Shown here piece by piece: positions 1-10,798 of a DNA stretch of 64,000 nucleotides. Each line of letters opens with the position of its first letter. Position 1 is the first letter of the stretch. Source of the DNA: Maylandia zebra (lineage: Eukaryota; Chordata; Actinopteri; Cichliformes; Cichlidae); contig NC_135176.1 of assembly GCF_041146795.1 (NCBI RefSeq), positions 34,353,031 to 34,417,030 of the forward strand. The letters run 5' to 3'. The position numbers and the translations under genes are program-made. The notes below the pieces were generated by a model. The model was not told the origin of the DNA and searched no databases. It saw nothing but the letters and a program-made list of their open reading frames with translations.

Positions 1-177
1 ACATGAAGCACGAACACAGACTTCACCTGAACATGAAGAAGGCTGTGCAGAGATCACCTAACAGAGGCTGGAATGTAAATATGGGTCTCATACTGGACTC
101 TGCTGGTCTTTAACCTGAACACTTCTGGACTGTAGTGACGTGAGAACACACAGCCTGGTTCTGTAATCATTATAGAG

Positions 178-461
178 CATAGGTGTCAAGCAGCCTAACT
201 ACATTTGGCCCGCGAAGCCATACCAAATTACTATCAGAGCTGGCCTACTGGTATTATACAGCTAATATATATATTGTTTAGTATTAAGCTTTGCTTGTTC
301 CATATTCAGTTTTTCAGCAAAACGTGTTTGAGTCCATAAGAAAAGATTCATTCTTATATCTGGAGGAAGTTTTTTTTTTTTCAATAAATATTAATGTCAG
401 CCCGCGACTTTGTTCCAGTTTTGAATTTTGGCCCACTGTGTATTTGAGTTTGACACCCCTG
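178..461. mobile_element. hAT-type MITE with 8-bp TSD
   Basis: A 284-bp non-autonomous element begins with cataggtgtcaag and ends with tttgacacccctg, which are imperfect inverted ends. It is flanked by the exact 8-bp direct repeat TTATAGAG (170-177 and 462-469). Length, ends and duplication size fit a hAT-derived MITE. It has no coding capacity. The first 177 bases of the window show nothing I recognise. Confidence 0.8.
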
Positions 462-486
462 TTATAGAGGCTTCGGTCCGAGAAGC

Positions 487-1965
487 TTCTTCAGTTCAAA
501 TTCAAATTTTATTTGTCACACACATAATCATACACAGTACAACATGTGGTGAAATGCTTATTGCTCTGCAATGCCAGACCATTAAATGACAGTAAAGAAT
601 TTAAAGATTTACAGATTATGACAAAATTTACAGATTTTAACTTAGAAATTTACAGTAAGAATAGGATGTGCAAATAACGATTTACAAAATAAATTATAAG
701 AAGCGTGCAAATAAACAGAGCGTGTCTGGTGCAGCGATGTATGAGAGTCCAGTCCTACACCTGGTTCAGGCCCCGAATAGCCTGGGGGAAGAAGCTCCTC
801 CTCATTTCCTCTGTTTTGGCCTTAAGGGAGCGGAAACGCTTCCCAGACCTCAACAGTGAGAAGAGTCCATTGTTGGGATGGGAGAGGTCCATCATAATCT
901 TCCTAGCTTTGGACTTGCACCGCTTGGTGTAGATGGACAGCAGGTCAGGGAGCTCTGATTGAATGATGCGTTCGGCCGAGCGTACCACCCTTTGCAGATC
1001 TCGTCTGTCCTGCTTGGTGCTGTTCCCAAACCAGGTGCAGATGTTTGCCGTCAGGACGCTCTCGATGGTGCAGGAGTAGAAGTTCTTGAGCACCTTCAGT
1101 GGCAGATGGAAGTCTCTAAGTCTTCTGAGGAAGAAGAGACGCTGACGGGCTTTCTTAACCAGGGAGTTGATGTGGCAGGACCATGACAGGTCCTGAGTGA
1201 TGTGGACACCCAGGTATTGGAAACTGTCCACTCTCTCCACTGGCGTGCCACTGATGATGAGGGGTTTGTAATTCCTCGCCTGCTTTGTAGTGAAGTCCAC
1301 GATCAGCTCCTTAGTCTTGCTGATGTTTAGGAGGAGGTTATTCTCCTGGCACCAGGTCTCCAGGTTCCTAATCTCCTCCAGGTAGGCCGTCTCGATGTTG
1401 TCGGAGATCAGGCCCAAAACAACAGTGTTGTCAGCAAACTTGACAATGGAGGTGGTGTCGGATGTGGCTACACAGTCATAAGTGTACAGTGAGTACAGCA
1501 GGGGGCTTAAAACACAGCCCTGAGGCACTCCAGTGCTGAGTGAGATGGAGACTTGTTTTCCCACCCTCACTGATTGGGGTCTGTCTGTGAGGAAGTTGAG
1601 GATCCACTGACACAGTGATGAGCTGAGTCCTAGATCTGTCAACTTGGTGAATAGAATAGAATAGAATAGAAAAGAAAAGCTTAGAGGGAATTATTGTGTT
1701 GAATGCTGAACTGTAGTCCAGTCAAACTGAAGTGGGTCAATGGTGGCAGAAAGTGAAGAAGTGATGTGATCTCTCATCAGTCTTTCAAAACACTTCATCA
1801 CTATTGGAGTCAGTGCTACTGGGCGGTAGTCATTGTGGCAAGCGGGCTGTTGTTTCTCCGGACAGGGACAATGATGTACTCTCTGAAGCATGTGGGGACC
1901 ACTGCTTGGGCCAGAGAAAGGTTGAAGATCTCCGTGAACACTGGTGCTAGCTGGTCAGCTGACCA
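487..1965 (-). mobile_element. CR1/L2/Rex-like LINE, damaged, with RT fragment
   Basis: A non-LTR retrotransposon lies on the minus strand. Its 3' tail (about 487-740, ttttatttgtcacac type) is followed upstream by a reverse-transcriptase reading frame at 755-1642 with the block [17 protein letters not shown] and the polymerase motif KFADN. The usual motif is FADD, so the second catalytic aspartate is lost. A second piece in another frame at 1691-1891 carries the earlier RT block [19 protein letters not shown]. The two are separated by a short TAGAA repeat (about 1650-1680) and by missing RT sequence. The element is therefore frameshifted, internally deleted and dead. The clade is inferred from motif style only. 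Confidence 0.85.
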
Positions 1966-2640
1966 GAACTGGTGGAGAGTCCCAGATTTAAGCCTAGTGG
2001 GAGTAACCCCCCACAGAGGGACAAAGGACCCCTGATGATCCTCTACCTAATCGCCTGAGCCAAGGTGTGAAACTGGGTGTGGGTCCCAATCAGCCAGAGT
2101 TTCGGGTGGGTTCATTGTGAAACCTGGCCCCACCTTATCATGCGAATTCCTGAGGTCAGATGGCCCAGGATGTGAGTGGGCGTTAAGGCGTCTGGGAAGG
2201 GATCTCAAAACTGGATTATAGATGGCAGAGAGTTGGTGTCGTAAACCCCGCCTCTGTTCAAAGATGGTCGTTCACAGTGGACATAGATGCTTCTTTCACT
2301 CCTCTTTCAAACCATCTGTCCTCTCTGTCCAAAATGTGAACATTGGCATCCTCAAAGAGTGACCTTTGACCTTTAGATGCAGATGGACTGCTGAGTCTTG
2401 TCCTGTGGAGGTGGCTCTTCTGTGTTGTGCCATGCGCTTGTGAAGTGGCTGTTTGGTCTCTCCAATGTAGAGGTCTGAGCATTCCTCGCTGCACTGTACA
2501 GCATACACCACATTGTTAAGTTTGTGTTTTGGATAGTAGATTCTGTTCATCTGGATGTTTTCAGTGGGAGAAACGTTTCATCATCATCCAGGTGGCTTCT
2601 TCAGTCTCAGCTGACTGCAGGTTTCAACCTTATAAACACA
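1966..2640 (-). mobile_element. Penelope-like element fragment with GIY-YIG endonuclease
   Basis: A minus-strand frame at 2296-2550 reads NNVVYAVQCSEE, then LYIGETKQPLHKRMAQHRR. The VY...YIG spacing followed by an LxxRxxxH block is the GIY-YIG (Uri) endonuclease signature at the C-terminus of Penelope-like retroelements; in fish these are the Neptune/Poseidon types. The frame continues with damage to about 2258. Non-coding terminal sequence lies at 1966-2060 and 2560-2640. The same terminal sequence recurs near 61636-61800 and at the right edge of the window, which supports a repeated element. The RT domain is not seen here, so this copy is truncated. Confidence 0.75.
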
Positions 2641-2923
2641 ATGATGGAAACCAGCACCACTGAAGGAACAATGGGCTGGGAGGTCAGATTATGATCATTA
2701 ATATGCAAATTCTCATGACCATTGATCAACAACCACTGATCAATAACCATGAGTACCATTCACAGAGAGCTGGGGAACGGCTGCAATCACAGCATTGTAA
2801 GATGGTGACAGATGGACCCTTGGGCCCCTCCTCCATTCAGAGATGGTCTTTCACGTAAATGGCCTCCTTGACTCCGCCCTCAACCCAGCGTTCCTCCCTG
2901 TCCAGGATGTTACATCCTCGTCC

Positions 2924-2925
<2 letters not shown>
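2641..2925 (-). mobile_element. Penelope-like terminal repeat and second EN tail
   Basis: 2641-2780 continues the Penelope-type terminal sequence (TGATCAACAACCACTGATCA region) and matches, inverted, the block at about 63860-64000. At about 2837-2912 the minus strand encodes ILDREERWVEGGVKEA, nearly the same as the tail of the neighbouring copy (ILDREDRWFERGVKEA at 2258-2330). This is therefore a second, shorter copy of the endonuclease C-terminus. It lies in the intron downstream of exon 2 of the minus-strand GIMAP gene. Confidence 0.6.

Positions 2926-2977
<52 letters not shown>
2926..2977. repeat. (GT)n microsatellite
   Basis: An uninterrupted run of GT dinucleotides lies just inside the intron following GIMAP exon 2 on the minus strand. 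On that strand it reads (CA)n. The paralogous gene near 34.6 kb has a (CA)n tract at the same intron position. Confidence 0.97.
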
Positions 2978-2979
<2 letters not shown>

Positions 2980-3003
2980 CATCTACACATGTGTGTGTGA
3001 TAC

Positions 3004-3860
3004 CTGAGGAATGACTGGACGCAGCTCTGAAGGCCTCTCTTCCCAGGATGGTGTTTCCACTGGAGCTCTTTCCTTCTCCAGTCTTCCCGACCAGAACCAA
3101 CCTGAGTGACACTGAACACAGACACACAGAGATCAGATCGTATATGCGGGACATTCCAGGCTGATCTACAAAGGACGGTATTAGCTGATTTTTAAATATC
3201 ACATGACCAAACTGTTTTCTGTTCTGACTGAGAGCTGACAGGAGGTGCTGTGAGGGAGCACAACTAGAGCTGTACGATATTCGTCTTGTAACCGGAAGGT
3301 TGAGGAGCAGCTTCAATATAACCAAGCCTGCAGAACCAGCTGAGACCAGCTCACACTCATGCTGAGCTTAAATCCTTCACCATCCACCTGCCAGCTTTTC
3401 TTTGGTCTTAAGTTATCATGTGTTAGTCAGAGCTCGTTCGTGTTTATGGTTCCTGTTTCTTCTGGAACATAAAATTGAAGAGACCACACCTGTTGGAGGC
3501 TCGTGTTTACTGCTTCTCCTCGTCCTCCCTCCTGCTGCTCCTGCACACACACACACACACACACACAGTAATCTTTTACATGAAAGTGAAAGTAACTGAA
3601 ATTAAAAACTGCGTCACCCACGAAAAACCCGCTCAAACTGCGTTTTTCACCAAAAACTAACCAGTAAACTACACGCACGCGCACGCCCGCACACACGTAC
3701 AGGTGTATATTAATGAAGTGTCCTCTGTGTTCGGACAGTTTGATGACTTTGTTCGGACAGTTTGATGACTTTGAGAAGCGCAGACGGAGAACAATGATTG
3801 GATCGGCTTTAATTAAGATGATTTCCACACACACTCACCGGACTGTTCCTCCGAGGCCAT
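3004..3860 (-). CDS. gimap-like: GIMAP-family GTPase, 5' exons only (gene A)
   Basis: This is the partial 5' part of an immune-associated GTPase gene on the minus strand. Exon 1 is 3860-3839 (22 nt): it starts at an ATG, encodes MASEEQS and ends in a GTGAGTG donor. Exon 2 is 3111-3004, follows a TTCAG acceptor and gives [19 protein letters not shown]. It contains the AIG1 P-loop (G1, GKTGEGKSS), continues to NTILGREAFRAA and ends at a CAG/GTATCA donor. Exon lengths and phases (both introns phase 1) match gene D at 33968-39805, which supports both calls. The third exon, which should carry G3, G4 and the coiled coil, is not found between 1 and 3003. It is either left of the window or was lost to the LINE and Penelope insertions. 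It is head-to-head with gene B. Confidence 0.8.
3544..3567. repeat. (CA)n microsatellite in gene A intron 1
   Basis: About twelve CA repeats lie between exons 1 and 2 of the minus-strand GIMAP gene. Confidence 0.95.
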
Positions 3861-4300
3861 CACACCTGCTCTCACAAATTCACCTGTTTATCAGTTATTT
3901 GTTCGAAACTTCGCTCAGTAAGAAGGTCCCACTGAGCCGCCCTTTTCCGGTCTCACCTTCAAAATAAAACGGTGGAGTCCGGACCGCGGGATGGTTCAGT
4001 TTCATTCTTGGGGAAAGATCCAGGCTTCATATTCTTGTCTGTTAGTGATGACTGAACCCAGGACAGCTGGAATAATTACCTGCTCAGGTGCACTGTCGGA
4101 CTAAGCAGCTTTACATCACCTAGGTTCAGATCGGTAACACAACCTTAAAAGAGGGCGGAGTCATCTGCTGTGATGGAAACTAAAGCTCAGGCGAATCACG
4201 ATGTGTTAATATCACAACTGGCCTTCGTTTAGAACCGGGGATAAAAAATAAACTGGTTCAGATATTTAAAATGTTTTCTAGTGAAATACTAACGACTCTA
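3861..4300. promoter_or_regulatory. Divergent intergenic promoter region between GIMAP genes A and B
   Basis: This is the gap between the minus-strand start codon of gene A (3860) and the plus-strand leader module starting near 4301. It has no open frame and no recognised transposon. By position it should hold the promoters of both genes. No TATA box was identified with confidence. The regulatory role is inferred from the head-to-head layout. Confidence 0.4.
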
Positions 4301-4466
4301 GTAATTTTATTTTGAAGAGCACTCCTGTTTCCGGTGTCAGCAGTTCGCCCTTCAGTCAAGAAGACGGAACCACAAAGAGGAGGAAACGGCCTGAAAAGTT
4401 CAGATGTGTTTCCGGGTCTCTGCGCTTTTGTTTCTGCGTGTCGGTGTGAGCAGCTTCACCTGGACA
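4301..4466 (+). promoter_or_regulatory. GIMAP leader module; probable 5' UTR exon of gene B
   Basis: The segment starts with TTTTATTTTGAAG, runs through a TGTTTCCGG-like stretch and ends at a GACAG/GTGAGTG donor. The sequence after this donor (gaccacggggaccagcag) resembles the sequence after the first-exon donor of gene E (44833 onward). Related modules precede gene C (about 30849) and gene E (about 44724). The next plus-strand GIMAP acceptor is at 8970, so this is the likely non-coding first exon of gene B. The short ATG frame inside (from 4404) would hit a stop soon after splicing to 8970, so it is at most an upstream ORF. Confidence 0.5.
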
Positions 4467-6110
4467 GGTGAGTGCAGCGGGACCACGGGGACCAGCAGGG
4501 CTCAGGTGTGACCGGCAGTGAGGGCCTCGGCAGACGAACCCACAGACAGGATCGTGTTCGTCTTCAGGTGTACACATCTGCGCATGCCCGAGTCTCCGCG
4601 AGGCCTCCACAGACACTCGCGTTCACAGTAAGTTGGGTGTGAGTGCGTGGGGCGCGTTATCAGAGATTTCAGTCATATGTGTTCACCTCAGTAAAGTTGG
4701 TGAAAGAACAGGAAGTAACCCCAAAGATTAAAAAAGAGAAGAAACGTTTCATTCACGGGCTCTTTGTGGACGTAAACACTGTGGACTAACAGCTGAGGTT
4801 GGGCGAGTGGACGAACATGTCGACAACAGGCCGACCCTTTCACCGATCGCTTTATTTATTTATTCGCCCATGAGTAAGTTTGGTACTAATGTTGGTTGAC
4901 CCTAAGAGAAGCAGTCAACGGAAAATAATAGTGCTGTTTTAACAGCTCCCTCCCACAGTGCGCCCAAATGCAGCAGCGATTCAAACTCAGAACAGAAAGA
5001 AAGGACGGCAGCAGCCTGTGATCAGAAAAACACAAAAACCGTTTATTTAAACAAAAAACCACAATGTTGGGGAGAGAAACTGGCTTCTTTTCCACTATAA
5101 CTGTGTTTACAGACCGTTCCAGTGTTTCTGTCTGACACACTACACCAAACAGCAAATACAAAATTAAACAAAAAGTTAAAATCAAAATGAGTCTTCCAGT
5201 GAACATAAAAAAATCTCACACACGTCTTTTGTGCGATTCAGCGCGTCTCAAATGAATAAATAAATCAATAAATGAATTATCCAAAGAGTAGCTATGTTAC
5301 TACTGAAACAAACAAGAAAAGAAGTAAAGATTAAATATTCCCTCCAGACAAAACTAAATGCGCAAATCAGTCCGTGCATGATCACATTCCTCCGCCCATA
5401 AAAAAGTCTGCGCCTGTGCGAATATATCGTTGGTTAATGGACCGACAATTTTTATATGTCGCCCACCCTTAGTAACAACCAGGCTCAGTGTCTTTGAAGA
5501 TTCTCATTCATCCAGGTCATCGTGGCCTAAGGAGCTTGGAAAGGGTCACATGGTGGAGAGTCCACCAGTCCAGGTCCCACTCATGTCTGTGGAGATGTTT
5601 ACCACATCAGCTCATTGATGTCACTCTAAAGGAAGAGAACACCTGTGAAACGCTGTGTGCACAGTGCGTGGATGTAATCGTGTATACTGGTTACTGATGT
5701 GCCAGATGTTTATATAGATAACATCTGTTTGCTGAGTGCAGCTACAGCACACTAACTCCTCCCACTCTAATGTTGATGAGGTCTGTATCTGATCAGTCTG
5801 TTACCTGGATGCTAGGTGTCACTGGAAGGGTGGGGATGGTGTATGTGTTAATATTAATAATGGTGTATTTCCACTGTGGTATGAGTTGTGTACATACTGC
5901 AGAAACAGCAGTATTATTCAGTCACACATGATGTTACGGTGCATATTTACAGGTGCCATGTTTGTTAGTACCATGTTTATAATCCTTTTATTGAGCTATA
6001 TTTATCCAACATTAAGGTTCCTGTAACCCTGTGCTGCTCTTAGAGTCCTGCTCTGTCTGCTCTCACCCATGTGTTGACTCAGTTTGGTTGTTATAATCAG
6101 AAGTCACTAG
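4467..6110. other. Probable gene B intron 1, left part; little recognisable
   Basis: About 1.6 kb of AT-rich DNA has no supported coding frame. Short frames on both strands lack codon or domain signals. Around 5480-5590 there is sequence reminiscent of Penelope-type terminal repeats (ttctcattcatccaggtcat ... ggagagtccaccagtc). Nothing else stands out. Confidence 0.5.
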
Positions 6111-6111
6111 G

Positions 6112-6400
6112 AGATAGCGGTGCAACGAATCAAAAATGTCGCGGTTCGGATCAATGTTCGGATCAGCAAAAAAAGGAAAAAGACAAAAATGTAACATTTA
6201 CTTCACTTACTGAAGTATTTTTGCCTGTTAAAAACATTCAGCTCTAGACTCATTCCACGCAATTATAAAAAAAACAAATGATGGTACAATATGGGGCAGT
6301 ACGGTCTTTGTATCTACCACTCAATTCAGTTTTATTTATAAAGCGCCAAATCACAACAACAGTCGCCTCAAGGTGCTTTATAATGTAAGGTCGACCCTAC
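6112..6400. repeat. hAT-like end fragment plus common teleost repeat tail
   Basis: 6112-6160 (gcggtgcaacgaatcaaaaa) resembles the terminus of a fish hAT element. 6312-6400 is the widespread teleost repeat beginning aattcagttttatttataaa and including gcgccaaatcacaacaa. The latter recurs at 33060-33125. No coding sequence is present. Confidence 0.55.
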
Positions 6401-6574
6401 AGTGATACACACCGCTCTTTATATCGCACTCCACTGTGATATAATGAGCGGTCACGGTCACGTAGCTTTCCGTTGCCCTGGAGCTCCACCCATTTGTAGC
6501 AGTTTGGGCAACAGAAGATGTCTGGGACAGTTCAGCCATGACTTAAATCTTTTCCTGCTCATACTTGCTTGGAA

Positions 6575-8086
6575 CAATCTGCCAATAATTCTGCCAGCTT
6601 CTTTCACCACCCGCTGGAGTGCTTGCTGATCGGCCTTGGTGCAGCTGGGGAACCACACTAGAAATCCATACGTCAGAACGCTGCTGATGGCACAGTTGTA
6701 GAAGTTCAACATCAGAGATCTGGGAATGTGTGCGCTCCGCAGTCTCCTCAGGTAGTAGAGGCGCTGTTGGGCCTTCCGTACAACTGAGGTGATATGGTTG
6801 CCCCAGGACAGGTCCTCGGTCACAGTTACCCCCAAGAATTTAAAACTGCTCACCCTCTCCACCGCCTCACTGCCAATGAAGAGAGGCAGATGGTTGTTAT
6901 GACCCCTCTTCCGGAAATCTACAATGATCTCCTTGGTCTTTTTGGTGTTTAAGACCAAGTTATTGTCGTGGCACCATGACTCTAGTTGTTGCACCTCTGT
7001 CCTATAGTTTGTCTCATCATTGTTGGATATAAGTCCGAGCACTGTAGTGTCATCTGCAAACTTAACAATGAGATTGGACGCGCAGGAGGAAATACAGTCA
7101 TGGGTGAAGAGAGTGTATAGCAGAGGGCTCAGGACACACCCCTGAGGGGCACCGGTGTTGACCACAAGGGTGGAAGAGGTGTTCTTACCCACTCTGACAC
7201 TCTGTCTACGGTTAGTGAGGAAGTCCACAATCCAGTTGCACAGAGAGGAGTTAAGTCCCAGTTGGTGGAGTTTGGGACGGAGTTTGTATGGCCGGATGGT
7301 ATTAAAAGCCGAGCTGTAGTCTACAAAGAGGAGCCGTGCATAGGTGTTCCTGTGTTCCAAGTGCTTCAGTAATGTGTGCAGCACTGTGGCAATCGCATCC
7401 TCGGTTGACCGGTTCTCCCTGTATGCAAACTGGTGCGAGTCCAGGGATGGTGGAAAAGCAGCTCTGATGTGTTTAATGACCAGTCTCTCCAGGCATTTGG
7501 CGGGAATGGGGGTGAGTGCCACAGGTCTGAAATCGTTCAGACATGTGACATTTGACTGTTTTGGGATGGGAACGATGGTTGCTGCTTTGAAACAGGATGG
7601 TACCAGTGAACAGGACAACGAGGTGTTATATATAGAGGTGAAGACGTCCGCCAGGTCCACAGCACAGTCTTTTAGCACCCGGCCCAGCACTCCATCCGGC
7701 CCGGCCGCCTTCCTGGTGTTAATGCTCCGGAACACACGCCTCAGCTCATGAGTGCTCAGGACCGGAGCAGGGTCGGTTGAGGGGAGAGGGGACAGGACAG
7801 GGTCGGTGTTCTCCCTGTCAAAACGGGCATAAAAGAGATTTAGATCCTCAGCCAGAGTAGGACTGTCGGCTGAGGGTGATGGTGTTCTCCTTTTGTAGTC
7901 CGTGATAGCCCTGATGCCCTCCCAGACCTGCCTTGGGTTTGTGTTGTTCTCAAACCTGGCCTCGATACGCCTCCTGTGCTGCTGCTTGGCAGTCTTGATG
8001 CCTCTTCTCAGGTTGGCCCTGGCAGCACTGTATGCCTCCTGGTCCCCGGATTTGAAAGCGTTGTTCCTCGTTCCTCTGTAACGTCA
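6575..8086 (-). mobile_element. CR1/L2/Rex-like LINE with largely intact RT
   Basis: The minus-strand open frame (6458-7735, continuing upstream toward 8085 in the same sense) reads through the reverse-transcriptase blocks: [78 protein letters not shown] and the catalytic VKFADDTTVLGLI, which keeps both aspartates. The expected C-terminus is replaced after about 6575 by unrelated sequence, so the element's 3' end is missing. That is the opposite of ordinary 5' truncation and points to rearrangement. Its 6575-6912 segment is nearly identical to 38137-38473, implying recent activity. It lies in the presumed first intron of gene B. Confidence 0.9.
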
Positions 8087-8089
8087 GAG

Positions 8090-8440
8090 GTGATGTTCAT
8101 ATGTTGATTAATGGTTTTCTTTCGTTTTTGATGTACTGCAGAATATTTTTATAAAATCCAGAACAGGAAAATCTCCTTCATGTTTTTCTGTTTTATCTTC
8201 CGCTACTTTGACACAAAGGCCTCTGCTGTGACGCTCACACCTGTGATAAAGTCTTGAGTGTGTCAGCTTCCTTTTTATTGATACAAAAATATGTAAATGT
8301 ACTGATCTGAATTGTATTTCTGACTGTCAAAATTTCCCAGATTCAAATCGAATCGAATCGAATCGATTCGGTACCTTGTGAATCGGAAACTAATCGATTC
8401 TAGAAATCAGTGACGATACCCAGCCCTACAATCTTACCAC
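8090..8440 (-). mobile_element. hAT-type element fragment (agggctgggta terminus)
   Basis: The right end reads gatacccagccct, preceded by repeated AATCG units (8341-8370). The body (catgaaggagattttcctg in the inverse sense, and the tttgtgtcaaagtag block) matches, inverted, the element inside the ADAMTS intron at 59614-60542. This is therefore a second copy of that family. The left end is not defined. Confidence 0.6.
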
Positions 8441-8495
8441 TAAAGTGGACGCACAACGGGATATCATAGCGTGGCACAAGCATGTTCATCATAGT

Positions 8496-8747
8496 TTAAA
8501 CCGCTTGTTTTGCACACGACCTCCCGTCTGCAGCTAACACCCCAACAGCTTTTGTAATAGCTTCAGCCCGGTCGGATCGGGCAGCAAAGGGCTGCTTAAA
8601 TACCGCAAACTCCTCTGCTCCTCCACTTGGAACGCTAGCGCTGACCATAACTATCACTTGACAGACTGACCACGCCACCATACACATACTTTTTTTCTTC
8701 TTTTCCGTTGCACCACTACTAGGAGATATACCCGTCACGATCAGCAT
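8496..8747 (-). pseudogene. ZBED1-like hAT transposase fragment
   Basis: The minus-strand frame contains FKQPFAARSDRAEAITKAVG, which resembles the segment after the BED zinc finger in ZBED1/4-type hAT transposases (the FAARSDRAxAITKA block). Only about 83 codons are open and no BED finger or catalytic core remains, so it is a relic. It may belong to the hAT fragment immediately to its left. Moderate confidence on family; it is certainly not a functional gene. Confidence 0.5.
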
Positions 8748-8986
8748 CGTTCTGCCCTGCGTTAGCCAGTCTGGATGGGTATCCGCTGTTAGTTCCTCAG
8801 CCAGTAGGTGTGGATCATGTCAGGTCATATTTCTGTTGTATGTTTGTACTTTTATTTAAACCTCTTTAATTATTATCTGTACTATGTGGTATAGCACAAC
8901 AGGCAGACTTGCACAGAGTAATATGGTGATGCACCACCACAGTCACCACACCTGTGCTCTCTCCTGCAGGTCTCTGACGTTCAGCC

Positions 8987-10798
8987 ATGGATGATCATCT
9001 CTCCATCGTCCTCCTGGGAAAAGTTGGAGTTGGTAAAAGTTCTTCAGGAAACACCATCCTAGGACGAGCAGCGTTTGAGTCCAAACTGTCCCTCAGACCA
9101 GTGACCAAACTCATCTGTGTGGAAACGGGAACTGTGTTTGGGAAGCAGGTCTCAGTGATCGACACTCCAGAGATATTAGGATCAGAGCAGCAGGTCCAGA
9201 CCTTCTGTCAGTGTGTCCTGCAGTCTGTCAGACCTGTTCTGTTCCTGCTGGTGATCAGAGTGGGTCGGTTCACCGAGGAGGACCACAGGGCCGTGGAAGC
9301 AGCGAGCAGAGCGGTCGGGCCTCACAGGCTGGAGAAATGTTACCTGCTGTTCACGGGTGGAGATGAACTCAAGACATCAGTGGACGATTATGTTTTACAG
9401 AACAGAACAAGTTCACTTCCAGATGTTGTAAAAAGGTTTTCACAGAGAACTCACCTGTTCAACAACAAAGATGAAGGACGGGAACAAGTGAGAGAGCTGC
9501 TGCTGAAGGCGGAACACCTCCCCACAGGTAAGAGCTGACCTCCATGAGACAGATGCTGCTGTGGGCACGTCTGTGCTGAGTGTGGGCAAACAGCTGCTCA
9601 CAGCTGGATTTGCACTCTGTCAGAGAGCTGATGGTGCCACACCAGGCATGTCAAAGTGAATTTACACTGAGGGCTACATACAGCACTCTCTGTAAGTTCA
9701 ACTACTCATTTAATCAACATAACATTACAAAGAAACGCTGCTCTGGTGGTGGTGTGGGAGTCTGTATCAGAGAAGCTGTCAAATAATACAATCCTGTGGA
9801 AGTTGCTAAATGTTTGGCCTCCTTTACATTTTCAAAGATGTCCGGTGGAGTCTTTGATGGGCCAGTTGTGGGCCCCGGGCCTTATGTTGGACCTCCCTGT
9901 GCCGACCAAAGATCAGCTCAGTGCTGAGAGCAGCTGCAGCTCTCCATCACAGATAATGTCAGAGCTGCTGCTGAGGTCACATGACCAGTGTCAGTTTGTT
10001 CTCAGGCTGTGAGCTGCAGACAAACTGCAGGAAACACTTCCACTCATGATGGTCTGATCTTCTCCTACAGGTGGAGCAGAACTCAGGATGGTGCTGGTGG
10101 GGAAAACAGGAGTTGGGAAGAGTGCATCAGGAAACACCATCTTAGGAAGAAGAGTCTTTAGATCTACAGCATCTTTTTCCTCAGTAACATCAGAGTGTGA
10201 GAAAGAAACCGGTCTGTTTGACGGTCAGACCCTGACTGTGGTTGATACTCCAGGTCTGTTTGACACCTGTAGAAGTCAAGAGGAGAGAAAGATAGAGATC
10301 GCTAAATGTGTCGCATTTGCTGCTCCTGGTCCTCATGTGATCCTGGTTGTGATCCAGGCTGTCAGATTCACTGGAGAAGAAAAAGAAACAGTGAGAATCA
10401 TTCATCAGATGTTTGGAGAAGAAGTAGCAGGTTACACCATGATCCTGTTCACCCGTGGAGACCATCTGGAGGATGTGAGAGTCACCATAGAGGAGTTTAT
10501 CACACAGAATCCAGCTCTCCATGACTTCATCCGTCAGTGTGGTGGAAGATATCATGTTTTTAACAACAGAAGCAGAGATCCTGCTCAGGTCAGAGAGCTG
10601 CTGAAGAAGATCAACACCATGGTTCAGAGAAACGGAGGAAGATACTACAGCACTGAGATGTTCAGAGAGGCTGAGAGAGCCATCAGAGAAGAAGAGATGA
10701 GACGCCTTCAGAGAGAAAATCATGAGATGTTAGCAGACAGGCTGAGAGAGATGCTACGACCTCAGAGAGAGAATCAGCCGCAGTGTGTTCTTCACTGA
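8987..10798 (+). CDS. gimap8-like: Two-domain GIMAP GTPase (gene B)
   Basis: The exons 8987-9527 and 10071-10798 join in phase 1 to give 422 residues. Domain 1 has G1 [10 protein letters not shown] (residues 11-20), the conserved box [11 protein letters not shown] and G4-like FTGGD (122-126). Its G3 is DTPE (59-62) rather than DTPG, so switch II lacks the usual glycine. Domain 2 starts at [19 protein letters not shown] and has [15 protein letters not shown] and an Arg/Glu-rich helical tail with a likely short coiled coil, ending PQCVLH. The start ATG follows a CTGCAG acceptor at 8969, so exon 1 is non-coding and probably lies near 4301-4466. GIMAP proteins are AIG1-type GTPases linked to lymphocyte survival and intracellular membranes; GTP use here is inferred. 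The intron (9528-10070) carries a MITE also found in pseudogene F. Confidence 0.92.
9643..9899. mobile_element. hAT MITE in gene B intron
   Basis: It begins caggcatgtcaaag and ends ggacctccctg. The flanks tgccacac and tgccgacc look like a decayed 8-bp duplication. A homologous stretch persists at about 51140-51300 beside pseudogene F, so the insertion is older than the gene duplication. Confidence 0.6.

Noticed and set aside
2837-3325. Long minus-strand frame with a poly His-Thr stretch
   Set aside because: The run is translation through the (GT)n microsatellite. Only the spliced P-loop exon 3004-3111 inside it is real.
4404-4466. ATG frame with signal-peptide-like MCFRVSALLFLRVGVSSF
   Set aside because: Splicing to the next plausible acceptor (8970) gives an immediate stop, so it is at most an upstream ORF in the gene B leader.
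7344-7751. 135-aa plus-strand frame
   Set aside because: Antisense shadow of the LINE reverse transcriptase.
10190-10723. 177-aa minus-strand frame
   Set aside because: Antisense shadow of gene B domain 2, with no domain of its own.
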